The notes under the pieces: model-generated
The model's database searches: none
The model's input: only the letters and a program-made list of their open reading frames with translations
What the model was told of the DNA's origin: nothing
Translations under genes and position numbers: made by a program
Origin: Methylosinus sporium
GTDB taxonomy: Bacteria > Pseudomonadota > Alphaproteobacteria > Rhizobiales > Beijerinckiaceae
NCBI RefSeq assembly: GCF_003113265.1
Contig: NZ_PUIV01000037.1
Location: forward strand, 1-35,528
Length of the DNA: 35,528 nucleotides
Reading direction: 5' to 3'
Shown here: positions 35,134-35,528 of the stretch, one piece after another
Numbering within the stretch: the stretch's first letter is position 1
Layout of the letters: every line of letters starts with the position of its first letter

Positions 35134-35528
35134 GGCTTGTGCGATGCGGGAGCCGGCTCACTTTGGTTCGGAAGCCGCGCCATGTCCAGAGCGGGGCGGA
35201 GGGAAGCCATGGCGAGCGCCGAAAGTGCGCCACGTGGGTGGCCGGGACGAGCCCGGCAGGACGCCGTGAGGCGAGGAGGATGTGAGCATCCGATAGTCTC
35301 TCACCCGACCTTGACATATACTGAAAATATTCCTATCTCTCCCTCGCTCCCGTCGACGCAAGGGCGCGTTTCTCGGGTCAGGGAACGCGGGCGGGGGCCG
35401 GCTCCATCCGGGACGGCGACCCCCGTCCATGGACAGGCGGCGCGTCGCCGGACCGGTGTTTCTCTCCCGTCCACAGGGAAGAGCGAGAGCCGTTCCGTGA
35501 GCCCAAGCCTTCGGAAGCGATCGGATCT
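35134..35528. other. Gene-free right end with a promoter candidate
   Basis: No gene is supported in these 395 bases. A minus-strand frame at 35158-35430 has no family features or ribosome-binding site. Besides the promoter at 35311-35339, there is a perfect palindrome GTCCATGGAC at 35426-35435 and a GC-rich stretch with possible RNA structure at 35380-35460. I could not match it to a known riboswitch or small RNA. It may be the leader of a plus-strand gene beyond the window. Confidence 0.5.
35311..35339 (+). promoter_or_regulatory. Candidate sigma-70-type promoter reading off the right end
   Basis: A perfect TTGACA (35311-35316) is followed by 17 bases and TATCTC (35334-35339). The spacer is AT-rich (ATATACTGAAAATATT region), unlike its surroundings. 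This is the best -35 box I saw in the window. Transcription would start near 35346. Confidence 0.55.

Noticed and set aside
35158-35430. A 90-codon minus-strand frame upstream of ribF
   Set aside because: Composition is Pro/Arg/Ser-rich, no motif, no ribosome-binding site, and it covers the promoter candidate.

Overview
The window is GC-rich, tightly packed DNA from an alphaproteobacterium, most likely a Rhizobiales methylotroph of the Methylosinus/Methylocystis kind. Three things point there: a beta-ribofuranosylaminobenzene 5'-phosphate synthase (tetrahydromethanopterin synthesis, typical of C1-using bacteria), a malyl-CoA-lyase-type enzyme (serine-cycle chemistry), and alphaproteobacterial ribosomal proteins and gene order. 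The genus is inferred, not shown.

Layout. (1) 1-3223: an AT-rich non-coding left end, then a minus-strand operon for a carbinolamine dehydratase, folP and folK, divergent from the tetrahydromethanopterin gene at 2255. DHPS and beta-RFAP synthase both use p-aminobenzoate, so the locus sits at the split between the two C1 carriers. (2) 3227-7732: three exported phosphatase-type hydrolases (a HAD protein, a class A acid phosphatase, a metallophosphoesterase), with an AraC/GyrI-like regulator and a glycine-zipper lipoprotein. (3) 7844-24242: one minus-strand superoperon in str-S10-spc order, from rpsL through rpsG, fusA, tuf, rpsJ and the S10/spc genes to secY and adk. It stops after adk; rpsM, rpsK, rpoA and rplQ are not there. 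It holds three structured spacers: before rpsJ, between rplR and rpsE (a dispersed repeat), and between rplO and secY.

(4) 24746-27169: a malyl-CoA/beta-methylmalyl-CoA lyase homologue with a strong terminator, an HspQ-like protein, a degenerate palindromic repeat and an IalB-family secreted protein. (5) 27481-31741: an orphan peptide-type ABC solute-binding protein overlapping a short, degenerate adenylate-forming-like gene, convergent with pyrD and a DUF952 gene. (6) 31943-35528: a Bcr/CflA-type MFS exporter with a palindrome over its likely promoter, two small uncharacterised proteins, ribF whose last codons lie inside a dispersed repeat, and about 400 bp without a gene but with a good plus-strand promoter candidate.

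No tRNA, rRNA, CRISPR array, transposase or phage gene was recognised. Most of the window is housekeeping. The less ordinary parts are the spacers of the ribosomal operon, the solute-binding/adenylate-forming pair, the malyl-CoA-lyase type, and repeats that abut or extend into essential genes.
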